Assembly (NCBI GenBank): GCA_003266145.1
Contig: MVJJ01000080.1
Location: forward strand, 1-8,593
Direction of reading: 5' to 3'
Length of the DNA: 8,593 nucleotides
Source: Methanosphaera sp. SHI613
Lineage (GTDB): Archaea > Methanobacteriota > Methanobacteria > Methanobacteriales > Methanobacteriaceae
The translations under genes were made by a program, and so were the position numbers. Shown in pieces: positions 1 through 5,465 of this stretch (position 1 is the stretch's first letter; the number at the start of each line of letters is the position of its first letter). The notes under the pieces were generated by a model. That model did not search any database, had not been told where the DNA came from, and saw only the letters and a list, made by a program, of their open reading frames with translations.

Positions 1-183
1 TAACCACCCATTTTTTCTTATTTTTATTAAACTAACTTTTAAAATATACTTTTTCTAATAATTGAAGAAATTATGCAAAATAAAAAAGTATACTTTAATC
101 AAATAAATTTAAAAAAAATAAAAGATTAAGTCAATGTAGTAAAAACTAATTGTTAAATGCATTATAAAGACTAAAATAATTAA

Positions 184-203
184 TATTCTTAATTTTAAGA
201 ATA
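184..203. repeat. 20-base near-perfect palindrome
   Basis: TATTCTTAA (184-192) is the exact reverse complement of TTAAGAATA (195-203), separated only by TT. A two-base spacer is too tight for a comfortable RNA loop, so a DNA dyad such as an operator is more natural than a terminator. No regulator can be named. Confidence 0.4.
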
Positions 204-293
204 ATCAAAGCTATGAACTTTGTATTAAATAAAACATTATCATGACACTTATAACTTAATATAAAGAACAAATATGAAGTTTTAATACTAAGG

Positions 294-303
294 TTTATAA
301 ATA
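294..303 (+). promoter_or_regulatory. Candidate TATA box for the histone gene
   Basis: TTTATAAATA at 294-303 fits the archaeal TATA consensus and is preceded by AAGG. Transcription would start near 325 and give a leader of about 110 bases before the ATG at 437. Other AT-rich stretches closer to the gene could serve instead, so this is a tentative call. Confidence 0.25.
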
Positions 304-424
304 TGAAAATATAGAATATAATGTAGTAAATTTCAACTAGCTATAATAAAAAAAGTATTGAAATTAAAACTAATTGTTAAAAAATAAATTTTAAAAGTTC
401 AAAAGATAAAAATAAAGTCAAAAT

Positions 425-430
425 GAGGTG
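425..430 (+). promoter_or_regulatory. Ribosome binding site fixing the histone start
   Basis: GAGGTG lies six bases before the ATG at 437, a normal Shine-Dalgarno distance. An in-frame GTG at 428 lies inside this site, so it cannot be the start served by it. Confidence 0.8.
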
Positions 431-436
431 AAAAAC

Positions 437-643
437 ATGGGAGAATTACCATTAACACCATTAGGTAGAATAATAAAAAAAGGTGGAGCTGAAAGAGTTA
501 GTGAAGATGCTAAACAAGAACTTTCAGTGTTTTTAGAACAAGAAGCTGGAGTAATAGCAAAACTAGCTTTAGATAATGCAAAAGAAAACGGAAGAAAAAC
601 TCTTAAAGCTGAAGATATTGCAGTAGCTTACAAAAAGCTTTAA
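437..643 (+). CDS. Archaeal histone (HMf-like), possible interface variant
   Basis: This 68-residue histone-fold protein belongs to the HMfA/HMfB family, which wraps DNA as dimers that stack into larger particles. The family core is clear: ELPLTPLGRIIKKGGAERVS at the N-terminus (3-22), a central long helix, and GRKTLKAEDI (52-61) before the last helix. DNA-contact and core positions known from HMfB are kept (R11, G17, R20, R53, K54, T55). At the dimer-dimer interface, HMfB L46 and H49 align with N47 and E50, while D59 is kept as D60. This could weaken stacking. The ATG at 437 was chosen over the GTG at 428 because GAGGTG precedes it correctly and it gives the family's usual 68-69 residues. 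The gene is monocistronic, with terminator signals right after it. The family call is near certain; the interface reading is an inference from alignment by eye. Confidence 0.97.
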   Translation: MGELPLTPLGRIIKKGGAERVSEDAKQELSVFLEQEAGVIAKLALDNAKENGRKTLKAEDIAVAYKKL

Positions 644-649
644 GCCCCC

Positions 650-705
650 TTTTATTTTTATTAATACCATGATTAATAATAATTAATTAATCATAACTAT
701 TTTTT
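650..705 (+). terminator. Histone terminator: T-runs plus hairpin
   Basis: A T-run at 650-659 (interrupted by one A) begins six bases after the histone stop. It is followed by a hairpin with 9-bp arms, ATGATTAAT (669-677) and ATTAATCAT (686-694), then a six-T run at 700-705. Archaeal RNA polymerase terminates at oligo-T tracts, so both runs are plausible. On the minus strand the hairpin has no following T-run, so its use by the convergent operon is uncertain. Confidence 0.6.
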
Positions 706-725
706 ACTGAATTAATTCTCTTTAT

Positions 726-956
726 CTATAAATCATCAATAAGAGAATTGTCCTTCAACCGTTCAAAATCCTCTTCTGATAAGGAAATGTTGATGTAATA
801 GGTAGAGTCTTTCTCATGAATTACAAATGCAACAGCAGTATAATACATGAAAAAGTATGCCTCCTTAATAGAATATGAAAACACACCTGCAATAGGAATC
901 AACTGCCTATTTTCTATATTTATAGTATCCAATTTGATATATTTTGCATAATCCAC
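726..956 (-). CDS. Small unknown protein, third gene of ytfJ-DUF2953 operon
   Basis: I do not recognise this 76-residue protein. It has no signal peptide and no clear membrane span; the aromatic-rich middle (AYFFMYYTAVAFVIHEKDS, residues 33-51) looks like buried beta strands, and the C-terminus is acidic (EEDFERLKD, DDL). The start is a GTG at 956, one base after the TGA stop of the upstream DUF2953 gene, with no strong Shine-Dalgarno. Translational coupling is therefore likely, and it supports this being a real gene. Parts resemble the upstream YtfJ-family protein: LIPIAGVFSY recalls its IIPISKVALGF, and TAVAFVIHEK recalls its DPVAFLIVSK, in the same order. A degenerate half-domain relative is possible but unproven. 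It is the last gene before the convergent histone. Confidence 0.75.
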   Translation of the reverse strand: MDYAKYIKLDTINIENRQLIPIAGVFSYSIKEAYFFMYYTAVAFVIHEKDSTYYINISLSEEDFERLKDNSLIDDL

Positions 957-957
957 T

Positions 958-1677
958 TCAATTCAACTCTTTATACAAATTAATTATTAATTTTACCAAT
1001 TTAACATTGGCAATTACCTTAAACACTATCCTTAATATCATCAATAATGATAATTCAAAATCCAATCGGACATTCAAATCCAGCCTCGTCTCATCCATCA
1101 ATGGAGTTATCACTACCCGTAAACCCATAGCATAAAATGGTGCGAATATGGCCCATAGGAATGAAGATATCTTTATTGTGAGGTTGTTGTCATTTAAACC
1201 GAATGCGAGGTTTATGTGATTTTCCCCAAGAAATATTATCTTTCTAAGTGACAATAAAATATCCAGAAGATCCTCTTTAACATCCCATATTTCCGAATAG
1301 TACTTCTTAATTACCGGGACAACATTAGTTGAGTTATCTGGAGTATCCTGATTGTCATTTTCATAAGATTCATTATCATCATTTCTATAAGTATCCCCAG
1401 TAGACTCCTGGATATAATCTGGATTGTTTTTTTCATCATCATCAGGATAGATTGTCTTCAGATTTTTTGAGAAAAATCTTGTATCAAAATTGATTTTCAA
1501 ATAGCCCTCATCGAAACTTTTAATGATTTTGATACAATAATATTTTGCCTCGACATAGCCATTTTTTATATCTTCAGTAAAATTTATATTTACAGATATA
1601 TGTACCAGTTCTGAAAATATGATTAAAAAAAGAGCTATAAAAATAATTAAAAAAAGCAGTAATAATTTAATTAACAA
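958..1677 (-). CDS. DUF2953 (YtfI-like) membrane protein
   Basis: This 239-residue protein starts with a strongly hydrophobic anchor (residues 1-25), then a soluble strand-rich part. A low-complexity Asp/Asn/Glu-rich linker runs from about 78 to 118, and a C-terminal domain from 125 to 239. The C-terminal pattern (LAFGLNDNNLTIKISSFLWA at 157-176, a second hydrophobic stretch about 170-191, then LDLNVRLDFELSLLMILRIV) fits the DUF2953 family, typified by B. subtilis YtfI, which sits next to ytfJ in spore formers. Here too the YtfJ-family gene is directly upstream, 71 bases away. The start is TTG at 1677, set by AGGAGT at 1690-1685 with a 7-base spacer; no in-frame ATG is available there. The molecular role is unknown even in bacteria, where involvement in sporulation is assumed from context. 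Orientation in the membrane is not determinable here. Confidence 0.8.
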   Translation of the reverse strand: MLIKLLLLFLIIFIALFLIIFSELVHISVNINFTEDIKNGYVEAKYYCIKIIKSFDEGYLKINFDTRFFSKNLKTIYPDDDEKNNPDYIQESTGDTYRNDDNESYENDNQDTPDNSTNVVPVIKKYYSEIWDVKEDLLDILLSLRKIIFLGENHINLAFGLNDNNLTIKISSFLWAIFAPFYAMGLRVVITPLMDETRLDLNVRLDFELSLLMILRIVFKVIANVKLVKLIINLYKELN

Positions 1678-1748
1678 AACAGATACTCCTATGAATTATC
1701 AACAATATATTTATTTAAATTAACTATCAAAAAAATAATAAAAAGGGA

Positions 1749-2174
1749 TTATTCTTTTCTGACTTTGGTTTTTATACTATCCACAGTACTTGTTTTAGAC
1801 TTGGATGATTTGTTAGCTGAAGAGGATGCATTACCTATAATATCAAATAATACCTGACCGGCACCAGTAAGTATATCATCCAGAGTAGTACCAGCAGTAA
1901 CAGGAACTAATTGAACACCTGCAGGTCCTTCGATGCCTTTAGACACTATCAGAAAAGCAACTGGATCAATTGAACCTCCACCACCGGCACCACCGACGTT
2001 GGTTTCAGAATCTTTTTGATTGTCATATACCCCAACACCAAAACCTAATGCAACCTTGGATATAGGTATGATTACTTTATCATCGGTGATTATTTCAGTT
2101 CCAACAATACTATTTGCACCCATTACTTTTTGAATTTGATTTAACGTTGTTTCTATCGTATCTTCAAGACTCAT
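1749..2174 (-). CDS. YtfJ/GerW-family (sporulation-type) protein
   Basis: This 141-residue soluble protein matches the Spore_YtfJ (GerW) family. It has an N-terminal helix (EDTIETTLNQIQKVMG, 4-19), the strand IIPISKVALGFGVG (35-48), the hallmark glycine loop GGAGGGGSIDPVAFLIV (61-77), and a last strand QLVPV with a following helix (88-113). A Ser/Lys/Thr-rich tail from about 116 to 141 looks disordered. In Bacillus, GerW is linked to germination and cortex-lytic SleB function; methanogens make no endospores, so the archaeal role is unknown and the family name should not be read as function. The ATG at 2174 is preceded by GGAGT (2188-2184) with a 9-base spacer. It leads a three-gene operon with the DUF2953 protein and a small unknown protein. 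Family certainty is high. Confidence 0.9.
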   Translation of the reverse strand: MSLEDTIETTLNQIQKVMGANSIVGTEIITDDKVIIPISKVALGFGVGVYDNQKDSETNVGGAGGGGSIDPVAFLIVSKGIEGPAGVQLVPVTAGTTLDDILTGAGQVLFDIIGNASSSANKSSKSKTSTVDSIKTKVRKE

Positions 2175-2221
2175 TATAACGTGACTCCAATAATTTTTTT
2201 AATCTAATAATTAATTTCATC

Positions 2222-2230
2222 TTTATATTA
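2222..2230 (-). promoter_or_regulatory. Candidate TATA box for the ytfJ operon
   Basis: On the minus strand TAATATAAA at 2230-2222 lies where a TATA box would give a start near 2197 and a leader of roughly 23 bases that includes the Shine-Dalgarno at 2188-2184. The surrounding DNA is nearly all A and T, so the box is weakly supported. Confidence 0.3.
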
Positions 2231-2255
2231 TTAAAATTTAATGAAAATGAACAAA

Positions 2256-2273
2256 ACCGAAAAGTATATATAT
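2256..2273 (+). promoter_or_regulatory. BRE/TATA promoter of the tRNA-Val/tRNA-Phe pair
   Basis: ACCGAAAAG (2256-2264) followed by TATATATAT (2265-2273) is a textbook archaeal BRE plus TATA box. Transcription should start about 25 bases further on, near 2293-2300, leaving a short leader before the first tRNA at 2320. No equivalent element fits the second tRNA, so both are probably transcribed from here. Confidence 0.75.
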
Positions 2274-2319
2274 GAAATAAGATATATAGTAATATAGTCT
2301 TTTATACAGAAATATTTCT

Positions 2320-2391
2320 GGGCCGATGGTCTAGAGGTATGATACCTCCTTGACGTGGAGGGGATCGCGAGTTCGAATCTCGTTCGGCCCA
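2320..2391 (+). tRNA. tRNA-Val (anticodon GAC)
   Basis: All arms of the cloverleaf can be drawn. The acceptor stem GGGCCGA (2320-2326) pairs with TCGGCCC (2384-2390), and the discriminator is A2391. The anticodon stem CCTCC (2345-2349) pairs with GGAGG (2357-2361) around the loop TTGACGT, giving anticodon GAC at 2352-2354. The T-arm GCGAG-TTCGAAT-CTCGT (2367-2383) has one G-U pair. The variable loop is five bases. No CCA is encoded, so it must be added after transcription. There is no intron. Confidence 0.97.
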
Positions 2392-2408
2392 TAAAATCAT
2401 TTATATAT

Positions 2409-2481
2409 GCCGCAGTAGTTCAGATGGGAGAACGCAGGCCTGAAGAGCCTGATGTCGCTGGTTCAAGTCCGGCCTGCGGCA
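2409..2481 (+). tRNA. tRNA-Phe (anticodon GAA)
   Basis: The acceptor stem GCCGCAG (2409-2415) pairs with CTGCGGC (2474-2480), and the discriminator is A2481. The D stem GTTC/GAAC (2418-2421 and 2430-2433) is perfect. The anticodon stem CAGGC/GCCTG (2435-2439 and 2447-2451) encloses loop CTGAAGA, giving anticodon GAA at 2442-2444. The T-arm GCTGG-TTCAAGT-CCGGC (2457-2473) is complete. No CCA is encoded and there is no intron. Only 17 bases separate it from tRNA-Val; the TTTATATA in that gap is too close to act as its own promoter, so a dicistronic precursor is likely. Confidence 0.97.
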
Positions 2482-2490
2482 CTAATAATA

Positions 2491-2500
2491 ACCTATTTTT
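2491..2500 (+). terminator. Oligo-T terminator of the tRNA transcript
   Basis: ACCTATTTTT lies ten bases after the mature 3' end of tRNA-Phe. A five-T run is a usual archaeal stop signal for tRNA transcription; there is no hairpin. The rest of the gap up to 2714 is AT-rich and shows no gene. Confidence 0.5.
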
Positions 2501-2714
2501 AAGATATTTACATAAATTACAACAACTTAATCCAAATTTACTATTTAATTAACAATTATTTTTCTGAAAATTTAAACTCCAAAAATGATAAAGAAAATAT
2601 ACTGTTTTTACAATAGAAATATCAAAAAATAACTGATCACCAATTTTTCATAAATTAAAATGATGATAACATATCAAATACAAGAAAATACAATTTAAAT
2701 AAAAACAAACATTG

Positions 2715-2731
2715 AAAAAAAGTTAAAAAAA
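2715..2731 (-). terminator. Double T7 terminator of the five-gene operon
   Basis: Read on the minus strand, two seven-T tracts (2731-2725 and 2721-2715) follow the stop codon of the zinc-ribbon membrane protein at 2747 by about 15 bases. Tandem oligo-T tracts without a hairpin are typical of archaeal transcript ends, so this marks the likely 3' end of the operon. Confidence 0.65.
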
Positions 2732-2746
2732 GAATAAATAAACATA

Positions 2747-3496
2747 TTATCCATTAATACGTTTTAATATCGTATGTACAAGCAGTTCTCCCAATAATCC
2801 ACCTAAACCGGATAAGAATGCACAAAACAATATCGCAAATGCGACCATTAGAATATCCTTTACAACAAGAATTGTTGATAATCCTATGATTATACCCACC
2901 ACTGAAGATATTTTAAATGAATCCTTATATGATACCCTTGGAAGTACGAATGATATCAAAAATCCAGATAACAACAATGATGCTACCAATACCAATGAGA
3001 TTGTAACATAATTCTGTGATACAATCAACATAGGATTCTTCTCCACCTTAGATAGTCCAATGGTGTATTCAATTCCTATCGCAAAGAAAAAGAGAAAATC
3101 AAACAATCCTACGATAACTGACAGTGCCTTCAAGAATAAACTTGCCATATTTCTCTGATTACGAACTTGTACAACAACTGCAGGATTATCATTTAAGCTC
3201 TCTATCGATTTATTATATCGATTTACACTATCGGCGTCATATTGCAATAGAAAAGTTGATGAACCACAAAACAAACACATACCCGTTTGTCTTGGATTTA
3301 ATGAATTACATGTAGCGCAAATTTTATGATATGCCACCTTAGGCATCTCAATGTTATTTACTATACAATTTAATTCTGTGTCATCACATGCATACTCCAG
3401 TGTATGACCACAATTTTGACATTTATCAAAGTTTAGTGGATGTGACTCATCTGCTGTAACAAATTTCTTACAATTTCTACAAACTATATAACTCAT
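2747..3496 (-). CDS. Double zinc-ribbon, four-span membrane protein of unknown function
   Basis: This 249-residue protein has two N-terminal zinc ribbons and a membrane part. The first ribbon uses C6/C9 and C26/C29 (CRNC, CQNC). The second uses C60/C63 and C74/C77 (CATC, CLFC). A polar linker with an Asn/Ser-rich part runs from about 85 to 118. Four hydrophobic spans follow at about 120-148, 163-185, 196-212 and 214-237, the last containing a glycine-rich GLGGLLGE turn. The ribbons presumably sit in the cytoplasm and the protein is an integral membrane protein, but neither partner nor function is evident. The ATG at 3496 follows GAGGG (3505-3501) with a short 4-base spacer. It is the last gene of the operon, 42 bases after the methylthiotransferase gene, and could also have its own promoter. 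I do not recognise a named family. Confidence 0.85.
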   Translation of the reverse strand: MSYIVCRNCKKFVTADESHPLNFDKCQNCGHTLEYACDDTELNCIVNNIEMPKVAYHKICATCNSLNPRQTGMCLFCGSSTFLLQYDADSVNRYNKSIESLNDNPAVVVQVRNQRNMASLFLKALSVIVGLFDFLFFFAIGIEYTIGLSKVEKNPMLIVSQNYVTISLVLVASLLLSGFLISFVLPRVSYKDSFKISSVVGIIIGLSTILVVKDILMVAFAILFCAFLSGLGGLLGELLVHTILKRING

Positions 3497-3510
3497 AATA
3501 CCCTCGTGTT

Positions 3511-3531
3511 AATATAATATCAATATAATAT
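3511..3531 (-). promoter_or_regulatory. Possible internal promoter with tandem AATATAATAT
   Basis: AATATAATAT occurs at 3511-3520 and again at 3522-3531, an 11-base period close to one helical turn. On the minus strand this gives TATA-like ATTATATT about 20-30 bases ahead of the ATG at 3496. It could give the last operon gene its own, nearly leaderless transcript, but the evidence is composition and spacing only. Confidence 0.25.
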
Positions 3532-3538
3532 AATGTAA

Positions 3539-4822
3539 CTACTCATTATTAATACTTTTTGCCAATAAGTAAGTGCGTTTACCTTCGACTATCTCGACTT
3601 TCATGAACTCGCCAATAACGGCCTCATCTATTATGATGTTCTTATAACTATCAGTATATCCTACATAACCACCTGATACACCTTCACCTATTATCAGAAC
3701 ATTCTGAATACTCCCCTCATATCTCTTGTTATTTTCCAACATCACCTTTGTTTTTAAATCATTTAATCTATGTGAACGTTGCTTCATCAACTCATGAGGT
3801 ATTTCCTCAAGTGTATTTGACTTGGCTGTTGGCCTGTGCATATACTTGGAAATATGGATGATATCAGGTTTTATCTCTTCAATCAACTCCAATGTCTGAT
3901 TAAAGTCATCATCAGTTTCGGTAGGATAACCGACAATTATATCCGTTGCAAGTGATAATGTTGGAATGTTGCTTCTGAACAATTCCACCATCTGCTTAAA
4001 TTCTTCCAACGTGTGCAACCTATTCATTTCTTCAAGAACCTTTGGACTTCCAGTCTGTACAGGTAAGTGAATGAAGTTATATATCTTTTCATTATCCTTG
4101 AATACTCTGATAACATCATCCAATTGTCTTTTTAGGCTTTTTGGATGCATCATTCCAACACGTATCCTAAAGTCGCCGTCAATATTTGCCAATTGTTCCA
4201 GTAATTGAGCAAATGATTCACCACTGTCCTCTCCAAAACAGGCAGTATCCTGTGCAGTTACCTGCAATTCCTTACAACCATTTGAAATCGCTTGCTTTGC
4301 CTCTTCAACTATTTTTTCTATTGGATAGCTATTCAAGGATCCTCTGGCTGATTTGGTACAGCAAAAAGTACATCCGCCACTACATCCTTCACATATCTGA
4401 AGTATATGTATCAATGAATCATTGGATTTGAGGTTTGCCCCTGCCTTAAGAATATTTGTCTTACCGTATTCGCGTACAACTTCACCGTTTAATGTCCTGT
4501 CTACAATTTCATCTACCAAATCGATTTTATGTGGTCCAACCCAGGAGGCTTTGGATGAAAATTTACTTAATCTTATTGGATCTACTTCAACCATACAACC
4601 TGCTATAATCAGTTTTTTATCAGGATACTCCTCTTCTATCTTTCTGATTTTTGTTATCATCTTTTGCTCTGTAGGTAATTTCACATAGCAAGTGTTTAAG
4701 ATAACCACGTCAGCTTCTTCCATTGAATCCACCATGACATGATTTTCATTTAGGATATTGATCATGATGTCGGAGTCGGCTTGATTAAATGTACATCCAT
4801 GTGTTTCCAAATAAATTTTCAT
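3539..4822 (-). CDS. tRNA t6A37 methylthiotransferase (archaeal MiaB-like, e-MtaB/CDKAL1 type)
   Basis: The 427-residue radical SAM enzyme is expected to convert N6-threonylcarbamoyladenosine at position 37 of ANN-reading tRNAs into its 2-methylthio form. The N-terminal methylthiotransferase domain (about 1-110) opens with YLETHGCTFNQADSDIM and has cluster cysteines C10, C45 and C76. The radical SAM core carries CSGGCTFC with C147, C151 and C154, in the context ICEGCSGGCTFCCTKSARG that is typical of the archaeal/eukaryotic e-MtaB branch rather than of bacterial MiaB. HLPVQTGSPKVLEEMNR (252-268) and DIIVGYPTET (294-303) are conserved core motifs. A TRAM RNA-binding domain closes the protein (about 367-424). 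Length is normal. The ATG at 4822 follows GGG at 4830-4828 with a 5-base spacer, overlapping the upstream gene's TAG stop; the genes are clearly coupled. Substrate assignment rests on family knowledge. Confidence 0.93.
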   Translation of the reverse strand: MKIYLETHGCTFNQADSDIMINILNENHVMVDSMEEADVVILNTCYVKLPTEQKMITKIRKIEEEYPDKKLIIAGCMVEVDPIRLSKFSSKASWVGPHKIDLVDEIVDRTLNGEVVREYGKTNILKAGANLKSNDSLIHILQICEGCSGGCTFCCTKSARGSLNSYPIEKIVEEAKQAISNGCKELQVTAQDTACFGEDSGESFAQLLEQLANIDGDFRIRVGMMHPKSLKRQLDDVIRVFKDNEKIYNFIHLPVQTGSPKVLEEMNRLHTLEEFKQMVELFRSNIPTLSLATDIIVGYPTETDDDFNQTLELIEEIKPDIIHISKYMHRPTAKSNTLEEIPHELMKQRSHRLNDLKTKVMLENNKRYEGSIQNVLIIGEGVSGGYVGYTDSYKNIIIDEAVIGEFMKVEIVEGKRTYLLAKSINNE

Positions 4823-4829
4823 ATTATCC

Positions 4830-5462
4830 CTAATAATTATGTTCTTTTATTGTCGTTTTGATTACATATTCTGTTAAATCATATTGAACTTTTGATTTAT
4901 CTTTTCTTGACAATAACTTACCGTATACACGTTTGATAACCTTTGCATAGGCATATCCTTTCTTCATACTACGTTCCAATGTTTTGAATCCATAAATCCT
5001 GAATTTGATACCGTCGATTTCACATACATCTCCTATTGTAAATATGAATTCCCTTTCAATTTCAATTTTATGTGATAAGACTTCACCATGATTGTCAATG
5101 GAAATACCCAGTCTTGCAAGGGTATCCAATGATTTGGCCCATATTGTCTGGATATTGATGACCGGACATTCATAGACTCTTATACTTTCATTGTTTTCTA
5201 TGGAAGTTACTTCCACTTCCTTATCATCAATGTACAATATTGTGCCTACTTCAAGATATTCATCAGAGTAGAGTTTTACATTACTTTTCCATGAATTTTC
5301 AAATTCACTTATGACCACTCTTACGTCTATTTCTTGAGCTTCCTCATGAACTTCACGATAGACATGACTACATGCAGTACATTGTACTGTTAATTCCTTT
5401 ACCTTCTTTCCCTTTGATTTTAGTACTTGATATTCTTCATTACCGCAATTTGGACAGGTCAT
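4830..5462 (-). CDS. HVO_0476-family zinc-finger protein
   Basis: This 210-residue protein begins with a zinc ribbon whose ligands are C3, C6, C28 and C31 (CPNC and CTAC). A strand-rich body follows with two repeated halves, each with a 'G-hydrophobic-D' turn: YLEVGTILYIDDKEVEVTS (69-87) and FIFTIGDVCEIDGIKFRIYG (139-158). The segment NIQTIWAKSLDTLARLGISI (103-122) and the late KVIKRVYGK (174-182) match my memory of the archaeal HVO_0476 family, whose function is unknown. The internal duplication suggests two small beta-barrel units. The ATG at 5462 has a strong AGGAGG (5476-5471), encoded within the last codons of the upstream hacB gene, three bases after whose stop it starts. It sits directly ahead of the tRNA methylthiotransferase, 7 bases away, which hints at an RNA-related role, but this is inference. 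Confidence 0.85.
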   Translation of the reverse strand: MTCPNCGNEEYQVLKSKGKKVKELTVQCTACSHVYREVHEEAQEIDVRVVISEFENSWKSNVKLYSDEYLEVGTILYIDDKEVEVTSIENNESIRVYECPVINIQTIWAKSLDTLARLGISIDNHGEVLSHKIEIEREFIFTIGDVCEIDGIKFRIYGFKTLERSMKKGYAYAKVIKRVYGKLLSRKDKSKVQYDLTEYVIKTTIKEHNY

Positions 5463-5465
5463 ATA

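Larger units (their letters stand above)
142..381. repeat. 16-base direct repeat pair (142-157 and 366-381)
   Basis: AAAACTAATTGTTAAA occurs exactly at 142-157 and again at 366-381. A second exact repeat, AATGTAGTAAA, lies at 133-143 and 320-330, so both copies keep the same order with different spacing. In such AT-rich DNA short matches are common, but a perfect 16-mer within about 430 bases is less expected. The repeats may be protein-binding sites or remnants of a local duplication; the sequence does not show which. Confidence 0.55.
1..436. other. AT-rich intergenic region upstream of the histone gene
   Basis: No convincing gene is visible in this stretch, which is far more AT-rich than the coding regions. 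The first three bases, TAA, followed by T-runs at 11-16 and 22-26, look like the stop and oligo-T terminator of a + strand gene ending at the left edge; this is inference, since the gene itself lies outside. The stretch also holds a 16-base direct repeat, an 11-base direct repeat and a 20-base near-palindrome, listed separately. Its 3' end must carry the histone promoter and leader. Confidence 0.6.

Noticed and set aside
428..436. GTG at 428 as the histone start, adding three residues
   Set aside because: The GTG lies inside the GAGGTG ribosome binding site that is correctly spaced for the ATG at 437, and the longer form exceeds the usual family length.
944..1135. Small + strand open frame opposite the DUF2953 gene
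   Set aside because: It lies antisense to a well-supported gene, has no ribosome site and no recognisable protein features. The other opposite-strand frames within the large genes were dismissed for the same reason.
2400..2407. TTTATATA as a promoter for tRNA-Phe
   Set aside because: It ends one base before the mature tRNA, so transcription from it would start inside the tRNA gene.
2355..2552. 65-residue + strand open frame
   Set aside because: It runs through the tRNA-Val and tRNA-Phe genes and its predicted peptide is just translated tRNA sequence.
2585..2666. Possible C/D box guide RNA (ATGATAA near 2585, CTGA near 2632, ATGATGA at 2660-2666)
   Set aside because: The box spacing is far from the usual 12 bases between C and D', and no CTGA follows the last C-like box.
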